Positions 9,831-21,368 of a stretch of DNA of 64,000 nucleotides are shown one piece after another. The number at the start of each line of letters is the position of its first letter. The stretch's first letter is position 1. Source of the stretch: Tanytarsus gracilentus (lineage: Eukaryota > Arthropoda > Insecta > Diptera > Chironomidae); contig JAXRKN010000040.1 of the NCBI GenBank assembly GCA_038502055.1, positions 3,596,001 through 3,660,000 of the forward strand. The letters run 5' to 3'. The notes under the pieces are model-generated. The model did not search any database. It was not told where the DNA came from and saw only the letters and a list, made by a program, of their open reading frames with translations. Position numbers and translations under genes: made by a program.

Positions 9831-10804
9831 TTTAGCTCAAACACTCTCGAGTGTCGCATCAAAACTGTATTAAGCATTTAATTTTTTTTTGAAAATATTT
9901 TACAATCTTATCAGATTGACTCTAACTGTGGTATAATTGGTTCATAAATGCGATATAAGATAAGAATTTCTTAAGAAAGATAATGGTCACGAGAGTTTTT
10001 TTTGAGACCGAAAATGTGATAAAAAAGAAACCCAAAAAAAAACATTTCCGCTTTTCAGCTGAACTAAAAATAATTCCAACTATTTTTGTTATTGAACACT
10101 CAAAAAATCAATATGAAATTGGATGATGAAAATTTTGTCGAACTTACAAGGATCTCGCAGAAAATTAATAAGAAGTGACATGTTTATAACCTCGATATGC
10201 TTGTATCTTAAATGTTCATCGATTAAAATTTTGCACAGTTTGGTTTTGCTCCAACTTTTGACACGTTACCAGACAAAAGTGAAGGATTTTTTGAATCATA
10301 TATCTGAATATTATCCGTTGACAACACATCCAAAATTTTATGTTTAACTTTGTGGTAACTGAATATGAAAAATATAGTCGAGACATCCACCGAAAGCTCA
10401 TTTTTAAAAGCTAAAAAATTCAAACTCAAGAATTTCGATTTTTTAAAAATTTAATTATTAATTATTTTTCATTAAAAATCTTACATCTTTCCTCACAATG
10501 CACACTTTGCATTGTCTTTTCTAAGTTTCTAAATTCATTTCAGTTCAACATAATATTTTTATAGTGTGACTTTATAAAAGAAATATTCTCGATAAAATTG
10601 ATGAAAATCAAGCAAAAAAGAATTTAAGAGGCAGAGAAAAAGATTTTTGTTTTAAATAAATAACAAAACTTTAAAAAAAATATTATTGAAATTTTGGGGA
10701 TTTGACGAAAGTTTTGAAAAATTAACTGGCACATAAAAACTAGCTAAAGAAGAATTTTATAAAAGGGAGTAAGTAATTTTACTCAATAGAGATGCTGTAG
10801 TTGT
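9831..10804. other. Spacer between the CaMKII-hub gene and serp
   Basis: No gene. The hub-gene promoter should lie at 9840-10020, where three GATA-type motifs occur (TTATC at about 9908, AGATAA at 9959 and 9979). The serp 3' UTR occupies part of the right side. Small frames at 10123-10429 look random. Confidence 0.45.
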
Positions 10805-13800
10805 TTAGAAGAATCCATCACCCTGAAAATTTAAGAAAAAAATTAATTGTTAAATTTAATTTTTTTAATTCAATTCATACCGTGGGATCGTTGAGCCATG
10901 GAAGATTGTTTGGACATCTAACACAGGTTTGAAGGTTTATTAGCTCTCCGGGAACTTCCTTTGATGTCAATCGGCAGGTGTTTGGTAACCAGCAGGCAGG
11001 CTTTGCTGTAACATCAACAGCACATTTCTCCTTCCATGGTTCGAAATTTTTGATCTCATTAAGTGTTTTTGGATTTTGCATCCACTGAATTACTTGTGTC
11101 ATTGTGACAAAATAGACATCGTTATGGTTTGCCAAGATCTCATCAATCCAATAGAGGAAGGCATCGAGAAATTCGGGATTATTTTTGAGCCAAGCAGCAT
11201 GGAAATATAGACCTAATGGAGCACGATTCGAGTCGTAATGACGCTCAAAGTTGTGATTGAGGAATGCATAGAATTGATCACCTTAAAAATTAAGTTTATT
11301 AAAAAGGAGTTTTAAAAAAAACTAAATTATTTTACCAGTTAAAATATTTGAGCATGAATCAACCATAGCACAGCCTGGAATGTCTTCCTCTATGCCCGGA
11401 TCCTCCCTTCGATCTAATTCGTTCATCACCATTTCCCAAACAGCGTGTGAACGAGTTGGACAGCTTTGAAGATTTCCATGACAACGATGTGGCATACGGA
11501 AATACATCTTAAAGAATTAACAAAATTATTTTTAAATCCATATAAATAGCTCTTAAAAAATAATTACAGTATAAGGCCAGAGTGGTGGATTTGAGAGAGG
11601 TGCAGTTATTGTTGAATCGTACAAGAAGGCTTGCTCTTCCATCATTGTGAACTGATTATTGCCACCGACACGTAAAAATGGTGAACGCACGCCCACAACG
11701 GAATTGTCGCTCAGATTAGCAAATTTCTCAATAATTATACGCATGCCAGCCATTTCCTTCGCCCAATCATCGACAGACGCATTTGACCAGAACCTTTCAT
11801 CACCGTTGTGCCTATTTCGAGAGAAATAAAAAAAGAAAAAGTTAAATATTCGCATTTGTGCATAAGTGTGTATTTGGTGTCGCCGCGATGTGACGATCAG
11901 AAGTGTGTTAAATCTTACGTAATGGAATGAACTGCTATCTCGTGTCCCCGACGATGAGATTCTTGCACAGCTGAATAATTTGTGTATTTATGCGAAACAA
12001 AATACTGCAATAAAAATTTAATGCTTTAGCCTTGATGAGTCATAAAAAAGAGCACAATCTTACGGTTGCCTTAATGCTGCATCCATTTGGATTCTTCCTC
12101 TTTCCATTGAACATCTCCTTATATAATTCGATATTGTTGTTATTAATGGCATCGTCAAAGGTAATTGTAATCATTTGTGGAACATCCTTGGATGGAATAT
12201 CTCCCGGAATTGTGGTACCGTCCTCAGAACAGAAGCAATCGGGTAAATTACACACAGCTGGATCGCATGGTGGAGCGCGGTTAGGATCAGTCTCGGCATC
12301 TGCGTGCGTTTAAAATTAATGGAGAGAAATAAAAAATGTGATCAGCAGTGAAAGTGAAACCTTCGATACTTTTTTATTCTTTTATTTCATTCGAGCAAGT
12401 AATTAAAATTAAATTAATGCCCATCAATCAATTCGTTCGAGCATCTGATATGAGGATTTTTGGCGCCGGTACTTTCAACCACGGTGGTGTTGCAAAAAAA
12501 GAAATATTTTTTCTTTATCAAAGCTCATCTTTTACCGGTAGCAGAAAAATTTCTCATTTCAACACAAACATTTCCATATAAAAATGCTCATTTGTATTAA
12601 TGATGTAAAGAAGTAGGTAGGATTGTCATATGAATATACGAAAACATGTCATTCGAGTTTTCTGGTATTTTAAAATCGGCTGCCGACTCAAACTCAAGGA
12701 GAACATGTTGATTTGTTAAGAATATTATTTTAACATAACAAGAAATGTGTGATTTTCTCTCACTTGCCAAGTTGCTACCGCTAATGCTTTTTTCCAATGC
12801 ATGCAGTCGTATGTGTGTGCACTATGCGCATTTCAAAAACAATTTTGCTTAACTTTTGATATTTCAATTGCATTTCACAGCAAGCTTAGTTCAAGCACAT
12901 TTTACGATTTCAAAATGTAAAATCAATTAAAGGTGCAGAGAAGAAGCGGCACACGAGTGTCAAAGGAGGATTCACGAGAATTTTCCATGGAAACATGTTC
13001 CGGTTGCATGTAGGAGAATTTTTAAAACACATAATTGACATTTGAATGCCACTTCACGTCAATCATTATAAAGTGGCATTTTATATTTTTTGTGTCCATT
13101 GTCATGTGTAAATGATGTGCGAAAAATTTCTTTTTCTTTTCGTTAATAAACTTGAAAGTACTGGCACACCTTGATAAATAGATTTGATGAACCTTTTCAA
13201 ACTTTTAATTGTCGGAATAGCTGTATAACCTTTGTTTCGAGAATAATTGATGAGACTTGAGATTCAGCCTCGTGGCTCAAATTTAATCCAGGAAAAATTG
13301 TCTAATAAACATAAAGTTCAACATACCACAAGAGTTTTCATCGGATCCATCAGCGCAGTCTTTTTCTCCGTTACAGAAGAGACCGCGTTCAATGCAGTTG
13401 CCATCACCGCAGGCGAGAAATCCATCCTGACAAAGGGGCTCGTCGGTAATCAAAAGTGGTTTGACCTTTCTTTCTTTGTTCTTTAATTTGCAATTTTTCA
13501 CTGCATCTTTCCAATCACATGTTTGCTTTTCAATGTCCTAATGAAATTTTTAATGATTAAAATTATAATTTTAAACAAGTAATTTTTAAAACTTACAAAA
13601 AACAAACCAGCGGGACAACGGATGGCTTGCAGACCCTACGAATAAAAAGTTTCATCAAAATTATTCACTCAACTGTGAGCTAACATACCGATGTTGTACA
13701 TTGAATAACATCACGACATGCATCGCCATCGCCAGCCACCAGACGAAACCACTCGCCAGCTTCTTTATCTTTACACAACTCCTTCTCAAACGACTCCTCG

Positions 13801-16800
13801 TTACGGGCCGTAGTCGAATCTTGACGTTTAACACGCAGAGCGTGTGCTGAAATTTGAAACAATGGATAGAAATTTTTACTTCATTGGATAATAATTATTT
13901 TTTTTATATCTAGGTTGAATTTTGCGAAAATATGATTTTTATATGCACGATAACAAGGTGCGGGAATGAAGACGAACGAATGTGAGAGAGAAAATCGTAA
14001 TCCGAAAAAAAAAGATTGTATAATTTCACATCATATCGAATTTATTTAAATATTTTTATTCCGCGAAAACAGAGACCGAAAGTTACTCAATCAAGTTGCT
14101 GTTAGTAAAAGAGATGAAAAAATTGTTACACTGGAATGCACAAACATGTGTGTGCACTAAGTAGAAAAAGTTTATTAATATTTTTTTGGGATTTACCCCC
14201 GAGACATGATGCAATGATGTAAATGTTAGAAATTTTTTACAACGCCCATTTCAAGATCAAATGCCAAGCAAAGCAATCCCAAATAAATTGTGCAGTATTT
14301 GAAGGTGAATTTCGCGCGCTGGATCGGTGAGAAAAAAAAAGATGCTAAGTAGGTTAATCATAGTCATCATCACCTCATAAGAGAATACATGCACTTTACA
14401 TATTTTCTCTCACATCATCATAATCATCATCTTCAATGGGTAAAAAAGCATTTTCATCTTCTCTCATGCTGCCACGAGGCAATAAAGTGGTTAAAGGTCT
14501 CGTGATTCGCGCATATTAAATATTAACATGAAATCAATCGTGTCTGAGTAGCAATTCACGAAATTTAATGAAACTACCAGAGAGCTATTCTTATAGTGTA
14601 AATTGTCGCATTTAACTCTGCCTAATTTAATTTTTAGCTGCAAAATTTTCAATAATTTCTGTGCATTTAAATTTAAAGTAAATGATTACAAAAATTACAA
14701 GTCATTAATTAATTTAAATTAATTATATTTCATTTTTTTACAAGGATATTGACCACGTTTCATCGTGATGTAAAATGATCGATGTAAGACGCAGTTCTAC
14801 TTTACTTCAATTGTCACATTAACTCAACCCGGTTAATTACAATATCGATCTAGTTTATAGATACGCAAGCATATATGCGGAAGAGAAATATGATAATTCT
14901 AGGAACAACTGTTACTTTTTAGTGTGCACACCTAAATGACATATAAATTGCGTTTTAACTTTCTTCTTAACTCTTTCCCTTGATCCCTGCTTCGAAAGAT
15001 TAATAATAAAATTGCATAATGATGTTGTTTTCTCTAATTTTGAAACAATGTAAATTATTAATGTCGTACAATAAGTGAATACAACACGCCTTCACAAAAT
15101 TATTTTTTTAGTTCCGTTTATGGAGAAGTAAAAGAAGAATACAGCACGACTTGTGCACGTGAAGTACTCTCTAAGAAGATTTCAACGAGTGTCAACAGCC
15201 CACAGCAAAAATTGAGGAGAGAATTTTAATGCCTCAACTGTTGATTTTGGCAACGTTGTCACGCATAAATCAGCGGACGTAAATAAATTGCATATGGTTC
15301 ATTCACTCCTCTGTCCATCTTCGTCAGTATTGTCCGTCCATACATAATTAATTAAACATTTCACGTCGTAACCCGGGTATAAAGAAGAAAAAAGTTTATA
15401 AAAGTTAAATCTCGACAATTTTGAGTGTCAAAAAAAGAAATTGTTGCACGTCGACGACGACATCGATGATGATCACTGGCCTAGGTGAAGGTGAAATTTG
15501 TAATTGCGAGCCACTTTTTTTGTAGTGAAATTGATGACTGTTGCCTTTCAGGCATTCGGCATTTAATATTTTTTTTTATAATGTCGATTTGCTAATTCTT
15601 CTAACAAAGCAAGAAGAAAAATTTCATCGCAACTCCAATCAATTTCACAAATAACATAACCGCCGATGCGCGTTCATTATTGCAATTGTTGCCAACATTT
15701 TTTTGTTATTCCATTAAAGGTGCATGCTTTTCGATCGTGTGCAGAAACAAGAAGAAGAAGAACACTCGAATGGTTTAATGTTCAGGAAAGAAAAAATTAA
15801 TAAATACCAAGTACACACAAAAATGAGCAATTTGCATGCAAATCTTCGGTCTCTCTCTCCCTCACACTCAATTGACATTTATTTCACTTTCCATTTTTTC
15901 CTTCTCTCTCTCCCTCAGTTTTTGCAACACATTTTTTTCATGTAAATACATTTCTTTCGTTCCTCCTTGCAAATATCTCGCAATAAAAAAAACCCGAAAT
16001 AAATTCGAGACCTTCAGAAGGTAGAGAGCGTACTTTCTTATCGAACAAGACATCACTGGAATATATTTTTCTTTCGTCATTTTCACCTCGATGATGATCA
16101 CCAATCAATGACAAAAATAAACAAAAATGAGAGTTGAACAACAAAATGTGAATGCCATTTTAAGAAGAAATTTTTTTAACCAAAAATAACTCTTACTAAA
16201 TAAGGGTAAAAATGCAGCTACCCGAACAAACTGTCGTGAATTATGCAATATTAAATTTGATAGAAATGTAAGTCTAACAATAGAAAAAATATAAAACTGT
16301 AAGCCGCATAACATTAATTATCATTGAAGGATCGTCATTTCTTCTTTCGTTGCGATTTTTAAGTGATTCAACTAAAGTTGGAGAAAGATTATATAAAGAT
16401 TTGCAACGATAATAAAAGTTTATTTAATACCCCGCAGCATTGCTTCAGCGAGAGATGTCAAAAATGTCATAATTTTTGTGATTTTATTGGTAAACACACT
16501 GTGACAATATTTTAATGAATATATAATCAGATCGCGTCTGATATGGCACGGTATCGCGCTAAGCAATTGACAAATTTTTTCGGTAGAAGAGAAAATTTAA
16601 GTATCAAATTTTTATTGGTCCTCCTACGTGTCATGTGCACCTCCAAGATATTTATTTTTCATGCATGACTCTGGGATTTAAAATGTAAAGAGCATTACCG
16701 AGAAAGAGGAGAGTCGCATATTCAAAGTTATTTTCATTATATTTCTCAAGAATCCTTGAGCAAGGTTATGGAATTATAAAATGTCTGTGCAATCGACAGT

Positions 16801-17757
16801 TGGGATTATTTTACATTTGTCTGACTGCTCAAGACTTGCATTCGATTTCATCGAGATGAAACCAAAAAGAACCTTGAAAAATTTTTACTACAAGTCGGGT
16901 TAGAATTTGGGTAAAAAAATAAAAAGAAACATCTCATAAAAACCGCGTGGAGATCGTTAATTTGAATTGGAAATTAGACACATTTACGAGGTGATCATCG
17001 TGTGGAACAAACGGTAAATAAATGGATCAGTTTATTAGTTCCACAAGATAAAAAGTGAAGATGATATTCCATAACGTTTTCACTTTCATTTAATCTCGCC
17101 TTGCATCATTCCGCGATCTCTCACGCTGGAGACTTTTTTTCTGGAATAAATCACAAATACACACACACGCATTTTATTTCAAATCTTCGTTTGTTTGAAG
17201 GCGGCTTTCTTTTTGACTTTGGCCTGCCTTAAGGACATACAACAATTTAATCGGATTACTGATAATGTAAAGTCATCAGTGAAATATTAACATTTTTTTA
17301 CCATGCCATGTGCAAAATAAAACACCGACAAAGCATCTTAAAAGCTTTTTTACATCATCCATAATCGTCATCATCAATAGCAACGGCCACACAGCAGTGC
17401 ACGAAACTTTCTTTAATATTTTGGAATTTCTAAATATTTTTTTCATCTCCTCTTCCATCATCTTATATAGATATTTGTTTATTTGCGCGACGAGGCGAGA
17501 AGAAAAGAAAATGCGACTTTTAATAAAATTTATTGACGATAATCAATTTGAATTTGGAGGAATTAAGTTAATATGAATATAAAATAATTTTAGGTCTTAA
17601 AATGTTTTTCCTTTGCTTTTTCTTCTTCATGCGACATTATTATTTTTCTCTCTCAAAGTTCAATCGTCTTCACTTTCCACTTGATTGATTTTGTCAATGA
17701 CATTCAAGACTTACCACTAGATAGTGCTATTGCCAGCAAAAAATACCTTAGCATCAT
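10805..17757 (-). CDS. serp: Serpentine-type chitin deacetylase (CDA1), secreted
   Basis: Ten minus-strand exons: 17757-17715, 13846-13689, 13635-13597, 13537-13327, 12299-12064, 12004-11919, 11811-11568, 11507-11336, 11281-10881, 10822-10805; 535 residues. Group I insect chitin deacetylases remove acetyl groups from chitin in cuticle and tracheal lumen. In order: signal peptide MMLRYFLLAIALSS on its own exon; a chitin-binding type 2 domain with six cysteines (LCKDKEAGEWFRLVAGDGDA, C..VIQC, RCPAG, CDWKD); an LDL-receptor class A domain (LACGDGNCIERGLFC, DCADGSDENSC); and a polysaccharide deacetylase domain with the TFDD motif (QMITITFDDAINNNN), the HEIAVHSIT metal-binding motif, VGVRSPFLRVGG and GLYFHAAWL. 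It ends WLNDPTGDGFF. The KNKERKVKPLL linker and FWSNASVDDW favour serp over vermiform. Introns are short except the 3.9-kb first intron. Confidence 0.93.
12300..13326. other. serp intron of 1.0 kb between LDLa and deacetylase exons
   Basis: No alternative exon with serp-like coding content was found. In related CDA2 genes this region can carry alternative exons, so I looked and saw none. Confidence 0.45.
13847..17714. other. serp first intron, 3.9 kb, no other gene
   Basis: Frames here are short and AT-biased. It separates the signal-peptide exon from the mature protein and is the likeliest place for serp enhancers (inference). It includes pyrimidine-rich CTCTC runs near 15850-15920. Confidence 0.45.
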
Positions 17758-18509
17758 GCACTTTTCTATTTTTAATTTGACACACACATACGGAGTGCAC
17801 AAAAAATTAAATTTAAAAGTTCTTCTATAATTTATTAATTTTTTTTGCAACTTTTTCCTCCTTTCTTTGTTATTTCTTCTCGATTTGCTTCCTAACTATT
17901 GAACGAACAAAAATAAACTAAAATGCTGTTGTTCAATATGAAGACTTAAAAGCGAATCATTTTCACATCGTCGTTTTAAAGAGGGGAGCGTTAAGCTTTA
18001 AACACAATCAAACATGCTGCGCTTTTTCTCCGTTTGCTGATCTCACACACGTTGCTCTAAAGCTTTAGGGGAAGATTTCTTGTGAATTAACATAGAATTA
18101 TTTTTTCTTAAGTATGAATCATATTTTTTCCAGATCTTTTTGTATTTTTATTTTATTTTTTGAGGTCAGTTATATTTTTAATAGATTAAAAATCTTAATA
18201 ATTACAATAAACAAGCATGAAAGTTTAAAAATAAGGCAAAGCTTTAATGAATTTTCACTTTTTTTTAAATATTTAAAAAATTAAATTAGTTTTTAAATAT
18301 TTAAAAACAAACTTAATTCAGTTATAAAATTTATGGTTAAAAACCATTAAAATAATTAAAAAATTATGAGTTAAGCATTTGTAAGGTTTTAATATTCCCT
18401 AACGGCTTTTAAAAAATTAAATTTTTTGGAACTCTTTGGTGTAGAAGTAAAATTTTGTAACCTTTAAAAAAATCAAAACAAAGCCGGAAAATTATAAAAT
18501 TTAAAAATA
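17758..18509. other. Divergent promoter region of serp (-) and EXOSC7 (+)
   Basis: 752 bp between two start codons pointing apart, so both promoters must lie here unless 5' UTR introns intervene. I could not assign a TATA box with confidence. Confidence 0.5.
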
Positions 18510-19442
18510 ATGGCATATAATCCTCAGAGTGAAGCAGAAAAGACATTTATTTTACATGGAGTGGGTGATGATCTGAGAAATGATGGAAGATCGAGAAAAG
18601 ATTTTCGTCCGATGGAATTACAAGTAAAATTTTAAAACTTTTTTCTCATGAACAAAATCAAATATTTTAAATTTTAGACGAATGTCATCGCTAGCGCTTG
18701 TGGCAGTGCTAGATTCTGCATTGCAAACTCTGACATAATTGTTGGAATTAAGCCCGAAATTGATGTTCCTGTTTCGAATAAACCAAATGAAGGAAAAATT
18801 GAATTTAATGTCGATTGTTCAGCTAACGCACTGCTGGATTTTGAAGGAAGAGGCGGCGAGGAGTTGGCAATGGAGATTTCAAATTTTTTAAGACTCACTT
18901 ATTCATCTCCATTCTCCTTTGATTTAAAATCTCTTTGCATTCTGCCAAAACATCAGTGTTGGAAACTCTATGTGGACATTCTAATTCTCCAATGTGCAGG
19001 AAATCTTTATGATGCCATTTCATTAGCCGTAAAATCTGCACTATATAATTTGAAAATACCCAGAGTAAGCAGTGCCATACTCGATGGTGGAAATGTAGAT
19101 TTAGTTTTATCAGATGATCCATCAGACTGTGATCGATTGAATGTTGATTCAGTTCCTATCCTCATCACAACCTGCAAAATTGGCGAGCACTGCATTGTTG
19201 ATCCATCGATAGAAGAGGAAATTTGCAGCTCCTCGAGTGCTGTCGTAGGCGTTTCACAAAATAAAATTACCACAATGAGAACGATTAGTGGAGGATCGTT
19301 TCATCCAGACACCCTCGATCGATGCATTGAACTTGCTCTTGGTGCAGCTAAAATAATCAATGAAACACTTATGACAGCTCTAAAGCAAGAAGAAAAACAA
19401 ATGGCAAAGTCAAAAAGTGTCAAGTGTCCATTCTTGAATTAA
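18510..19442 (+). CDS. Rrp42: Exosome complex component RRP42/EXOSC7
   Basis: Two exons, 18510-18623 and 18678-19442, with a 54-bp intron; 292 residues, the usual EXOSC7 length. It is one of six RNase PH-like subunits forming the ring of the RNA exosome, which handles 3' processing and decay of RNA in nucleus and cytoplasm; metazoan ring subunits are catalytically inactive. Seen: LRNDGRSRKDFRPMELQTN at residues 22-40, ASACGSARFCIANSDIIVGI, the mid-domain block SLCILPKHQCWKLYVDILIL, GNLYDAISLAVKSAL, and PILITTCKIGEHCIVDPSIE followed by GGSFHPDTLDRCIELA. The first ATG after a stop-rich leader is used. Its stop lies 8 bp from the stop of the opposing transporter gene. Confidence 0.92.
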
Positions 19443-19444
19443 AC

Positions 19445-19509
19445 TTTATTTTAAAGCACTATAATCCAAATGATAAAGACAATACATTGTAAAATAAGAT
19501 GTGAATAAA
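19445..19509. terminator. Interlocked poly(A) signals of EXOSC7 (+) and the MFS gene (-)
   Basis: Minus-strand AATAAA at 19450-19445 serves the MFS gene; plus-strand AATAAA at 19504-19509 is the first one after the EXOSC7 stop. Each mRNA would therefore run into the other's coding sequence. Confidence 0.55.
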
Positions 19510-20896
19510 TATGGATTGAGGCATTAACAGAAGTGGCTGCCAATGATTGAAAGATTAATTTAAAAATGTATAGAAAAATTGATTTTAAAACATAGCTCAA
19601 TCCTAACATTCCAGGAAGTTTCCGTGGACAAAAATTTCTACAAAAGTCGTCTATAATTAAAATTTGATTGACCACAGTTAGAGCTCTAAAAATTCCGAAA
19701 AGTGCAAATATAAATATGAGCATAAAATAGTGAAAATTTAAGAATAAAAGAAGAATCTTGGTGATCGAAATGCCAACCACACCGACTAAAAAAACATGAA
19801 CTGATGAAGCTTCCGTTGCGGATACAATAAAAGAAAAAAATGCTCTCGTTAGTATATCCGAAATTGATATGATGTAAATGCTTGACTGAATGTCCATTTC
19901 CATCTAAAATTCAATTAAAATTATTTAATTTTAAATAGAATTTAAAGCTTACACTTAAAAGTCCTGGTAGAATGATTGTAAAGTCAACTGAAACAGCATA
20001 GATAAATGCTAACCCTATACTGATGACTAAAAAGTTTCCATCCATGAAAAGATCCAAATCGGATGCTTTAAAAACTTCCTCCATCACTGTATTTTTTTTC
20101 GTTGAAGAACACTGCGCTTGATTGAGTAAGGGTTGTTCCTCTTCATTTTGGCAATTCAACATACAGCACTGCTCGTTACAAGATCGCCATTTAATTGATG
20201 GTAACAAATTAGCTTTAAATTTTTTGAGGTTAAATTTATTTTGAGCGAATTCTTAAATATAAAACCTACCACCAAGCAACCCTATTAATGAAATGACACT
20301 CATGATTCCAATACCAACTTGATAATTAACATTTTGAACGATAATGTTGGCAATTATCGGGATGACTAACTGCCCAAGTCCCAAGGCTGAAAACGTTACG
20401 CCAATCGCATGATTTCTACTTGCAGAAAAGCACGAAAACACAGCAACAAAAGCAGCTGGATTAAGCAAACCGAGTCCTATCCCACATAATATTGAGTAAG
20501 TAAAAATCAACTGTCCTATGGAGACAACAAAAGCACTGCATGCGATACCAAAAAATAATATAGAACTTCCAATGATCACGAAGTGCTTTGCTGATAAGTC
20601 TTTAATTAAAAATCCCGTAGCGAGAATCGTTAAATTTGAAATAATTGTGAAAATGTTTGTTGGTAAATTTGTGGTAGTAGCGGTGGATGTTAACAGAATT
20701 GGCTCGAAAATAATGTTAAAAGTTGTTGCTAAAGAAGTGTTGAAAATCTACAAAGTAAATAACTTTGATCACTTCGATAGTTTTGTCAAATATTTTCGCT
20801 TACAAACACCAAGCTGACACCCAGTACGACAATCCACCCATGCGAGGCGGCTCTGGGTTGCACAAAAGTCAAACTATATTTTCTACCGCGTAACAT
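19451..20896 (-). CDS. MFS transporter, monocarboxylate-transporter (SLC16)-like
   Basis: Four exons on minus: 20896-20804, 20747-20270, 20212-19953, 19903-19451; 427 residues. Major facilitator proteins of this type have 12 membrane helices and move small organic acids or related solutes with protons. Seen: N-terminal SHGWIVVLGVSLVFIFNTS (helix 1); a run of hydrophobic helices with ILCGIGLGLLNPAAFVAVFS and ASRNHAIGVTFSALGLGQLV, which match the helix 4-5 region of SLC16 members; a cytosolic loop at about residues 193-240 rich in Cys and Glu (CCMLNCQNEEEQPLL); then five to six more helices to the C-terminus. The second half is poorly conserved and the substrate cannot be predicted. AATAAA (19450-19445) directly follows the stop. 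Confidence 0.8.
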
Positions 20897-21368
20897 GCTC
20901 TCGATAATCCAACTTCATCGTTCAACGACTCACACTAAACTGAAATAGCAAAATGAATATCACGATAAACTTTTCACATGACCCGTCGATTTTGACCCTC
21001 ATCTCGTCATTGTTGTTTATTTCTGATTGCAAAAGGGAAAATTCTCGTATAAAAGCTTCACGCGTTTGTGAATGCTATTTAAGCATTGGAGAGATAGTGA
21101 TAAGAAATAAAAATTAGCGAGAGACAGACCCCTTGCCTAGTTTTATTCTGTTCAGACAACTTGTCACAGTAAAAATTGATTACAAATGCATTTTTAAAAT
21201 AAATCATAAAATCAATGAACCTGAAAAACTCAAAACACCTAGTTTTTCTATAGAAATCTCCTTTTTAATTTGCATTATTGTCTTACAAGCTTAAATAGTG
21301 AAATATCAAAAATAAATTTTAAAAATATCTTTTTTAACTTCCTAACCTATAAATCTCGTTAAACGATT
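20897..21368. other. Spacer between SLC7 3' end and MFS promoter
   Basis: No coding content. It should carry the promoter of the minus-strand MFS gene. Confidence 0.45.
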
